From NCBI GenBank assembly GCA_036346255.1, contig CM070619.1, positions 42,104,342 to 42,168,341 on the forward strand: a stretch of 64,000 nucleotides of DNA, read 5' to 3'. The DNA comes from Ampelocalamus luodianensis (taxonomy: Eukaryota; Streptophyta; Magnoliopsida; Poales; Poaceae). Shown here in pieces: positions 62,976 to 64,000 of this stretch. A program made the position numbers and the translations under genes. How positions within the stretch are numbered: the first letter of the stretch is position 1; each line of letters opens with the position of its first letter. The notes under the pieces are model-generated. The model saw only the letters and a program-made list of their open reading frames with translations. It did not search any database and had not been told where the DNA came from.

Positions 62976-63962
62976 TTGACGATGGAGAAGTACTCAACCA
63001 AGCCGCATGTCTTCGATGGGCTCGACTATGCCTTTTGGAAGAATCGCATGCAATTCTTCCTTGAATGCGAAGGTCAAGCTATATGGGAGGCTGTTCGAGT
63101 CCCGCTTGTTTTGCCCGAAGTTGCTACGCCGGTGTCAGACGCTCTTTTGGCTAGCAACAATAAGGCAAATAACCTTCTATATGATGGGCTTGGTAGACAG
63201 GAGTATGATCGGATTTACAATCTTAAGATCGCGCACGAGATTTGGAACACCTCGAAACCTACCATGAGGTTCGTCCCAAATCAAGAAAGCACGCCAAACG
63301 CCTTCAAGCGTGAGTATAACAAATTCGAGATGCGTCCCGAGAGAGCATCGATAACATTTTCGATCGCTTTAACAAAGTAATTAATCGTTGAAAGTCATTA
63401 TATTGAATATTCTCACCAAAATGTTATCCATCTCTTGGCTGCAATCAACACCAAGGAGTGGAGATAAAGGCTACCGCCATTGAGGAGAACGTTAACCTCT
63501 CTCGATCGACCATGGAGCCGCTCTATAGCAAGCTCAAGACTCATGAGGTCCGGAGGGTAATCATTCCAAGAAGGAAAATATGGCTTTGGTAGCACTCCGC
63601 CATGAGAGCTTCGATGGGTTGTGTGAGTCCTCTTCGTTTCTTCTTCTCTTGCGTGTTTATCTGCTATTTATGAAGAAGAGCTTGAGAGTCTTTCTGAGCC
63701 AGAGTTGGCCCTCATAATTAAAAAGGTCACACGTGCCTATAACAATGTGAGAAACAAGAAGAGAGACGGCCTTGTGACTTGTTATGAGTGTGGAGAGCTC
63801 TATCATATTCGGGCAAATTGCCCTAAGCTGAAAGGTAAGAGCAATCACAAGGAAGGGAAGCCAGCTTGGAAGAAGCCTCAAGGGTACAAGTCCAAGTTTG
63901 ATGCTGCCAAGCTTAAGAAGGTTGTTCATGGGTCTTTGCCGCTCTTGGAGAACAATCCTTGA
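62976..63962 (+). pseudogene. copia gag with zinc knuckle (frameshifted)
   Basis: Starts with MTMEKYSTKPHVFDGLDYAF (62976; a second Met is at 62982). WKNRMQFFLECEGQAIWEAV and KIAHEIWNTSKP are typical of copia UBN2 gags. The frame is lost at about 63290 and passes through stops. It is readable again from about 63680 (ELESLSEPELALIIKKVTRA), with a CCHC zinc knuckle at 63780-63821 (CYECGELYHIRANC). A lysine-rich tail follows, with a stop at 63960. Confidence 0.82.
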
Positions 63963-64000
63963 GCGATGTGGACTCGGGAGCGAGGAGGACAAAGAGGAGG

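Larger units (their letters stand above)
61606..64000 (+). mobile_element. Ty1/copia retrotransposon, 5' part (continues past the window)
   Basis: A 1,318-bp LTR is followed by a Met-tRNA primer site and a copia-type gag with a zinc knuckle. Protease and pol lie outside the window. Gag has frameshifts, so this copy is probably inactive. Confidence 0.85.

Overview
The window is nuclear DNA of a grass, most likely rice or a close Oryza relative. It holds one real host gene, a MORC-family GHKL ATPase on the + strand. The rest is almost entirely transposable elements, many nested inside one another. The grass assignment rests on the retrotransposon families (Tat/RIRE2-like and Tekay/Del-like Ty3, copia, L1) and on a grass-like plastid trnI/trnA fragment. 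No database search was possible, so species and family names are by recognition only.

Left third (1 to about 24.65 kb): a Ty3 element of the Tat lineage lies on the - strand and runs off the left edge. It reads, right to left, LTR, gag, protease, reverse transcriptase, RNase H, a second archaeal-type RNase H and the start of integrase. Two insertions split it. One is a + strand Tekay/Del-like chromovirus (928-13252, target duplication ATGAC), itself broken by a 5.4 kb solo LTR (4799-10177, duplication AGTAC). The other is a - strand solo LTR (17046-23377) carrying a second, related solo LTR (17824-20715). These four LTR types share an ordered pair of motifs: a 12-bp palindrome and a stem-loop with a compensatory base-pair change.

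Middle left (24.65-30.65 kb): poorly classified intergenic DNA. It contains one 204-codon ORF of unknown function on the - strand and a long foldback hairpin formed by an inverted copy of that ORF's 3' end.

Right two thirds (30.65-61 kb): the MORC gene, 20 exons reconstructed with consistent GT/AG junctions and phases and an unbroken frame of about 786 codons, spread over 30 kb. Intron 6 (10.3 kb) contains a Stowaway-like MITE with a hAT inside, a Pack-MULE-like element, a foldback TIR element, a truncated L1 with a hAT inside, a decayed L1, and a miniature LTR retrotransposon that has captured part of an Msp1/ATAD1-type AAA ATPase gene. Intron 8 has a small hAT. Intron 16 (12.2 kb) contains a MULE and a solo LTR that holds a - strand copia element, which in turn holds an L1 and a 0.34 kb piece of plastid DNA.

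Far right (61.6-64 kb): the 5' LTR, primer-binding site and gag of another + strand Ty1/copia element that continues past the window.

MORC proteins take part in RNA-directed DNA methylation and heterochromatin compaction in plants. Here such a gene carries large TE-filled introns, and three pairs of target duplications differ only at CpG sites, as expected if these insertions have been methylated.
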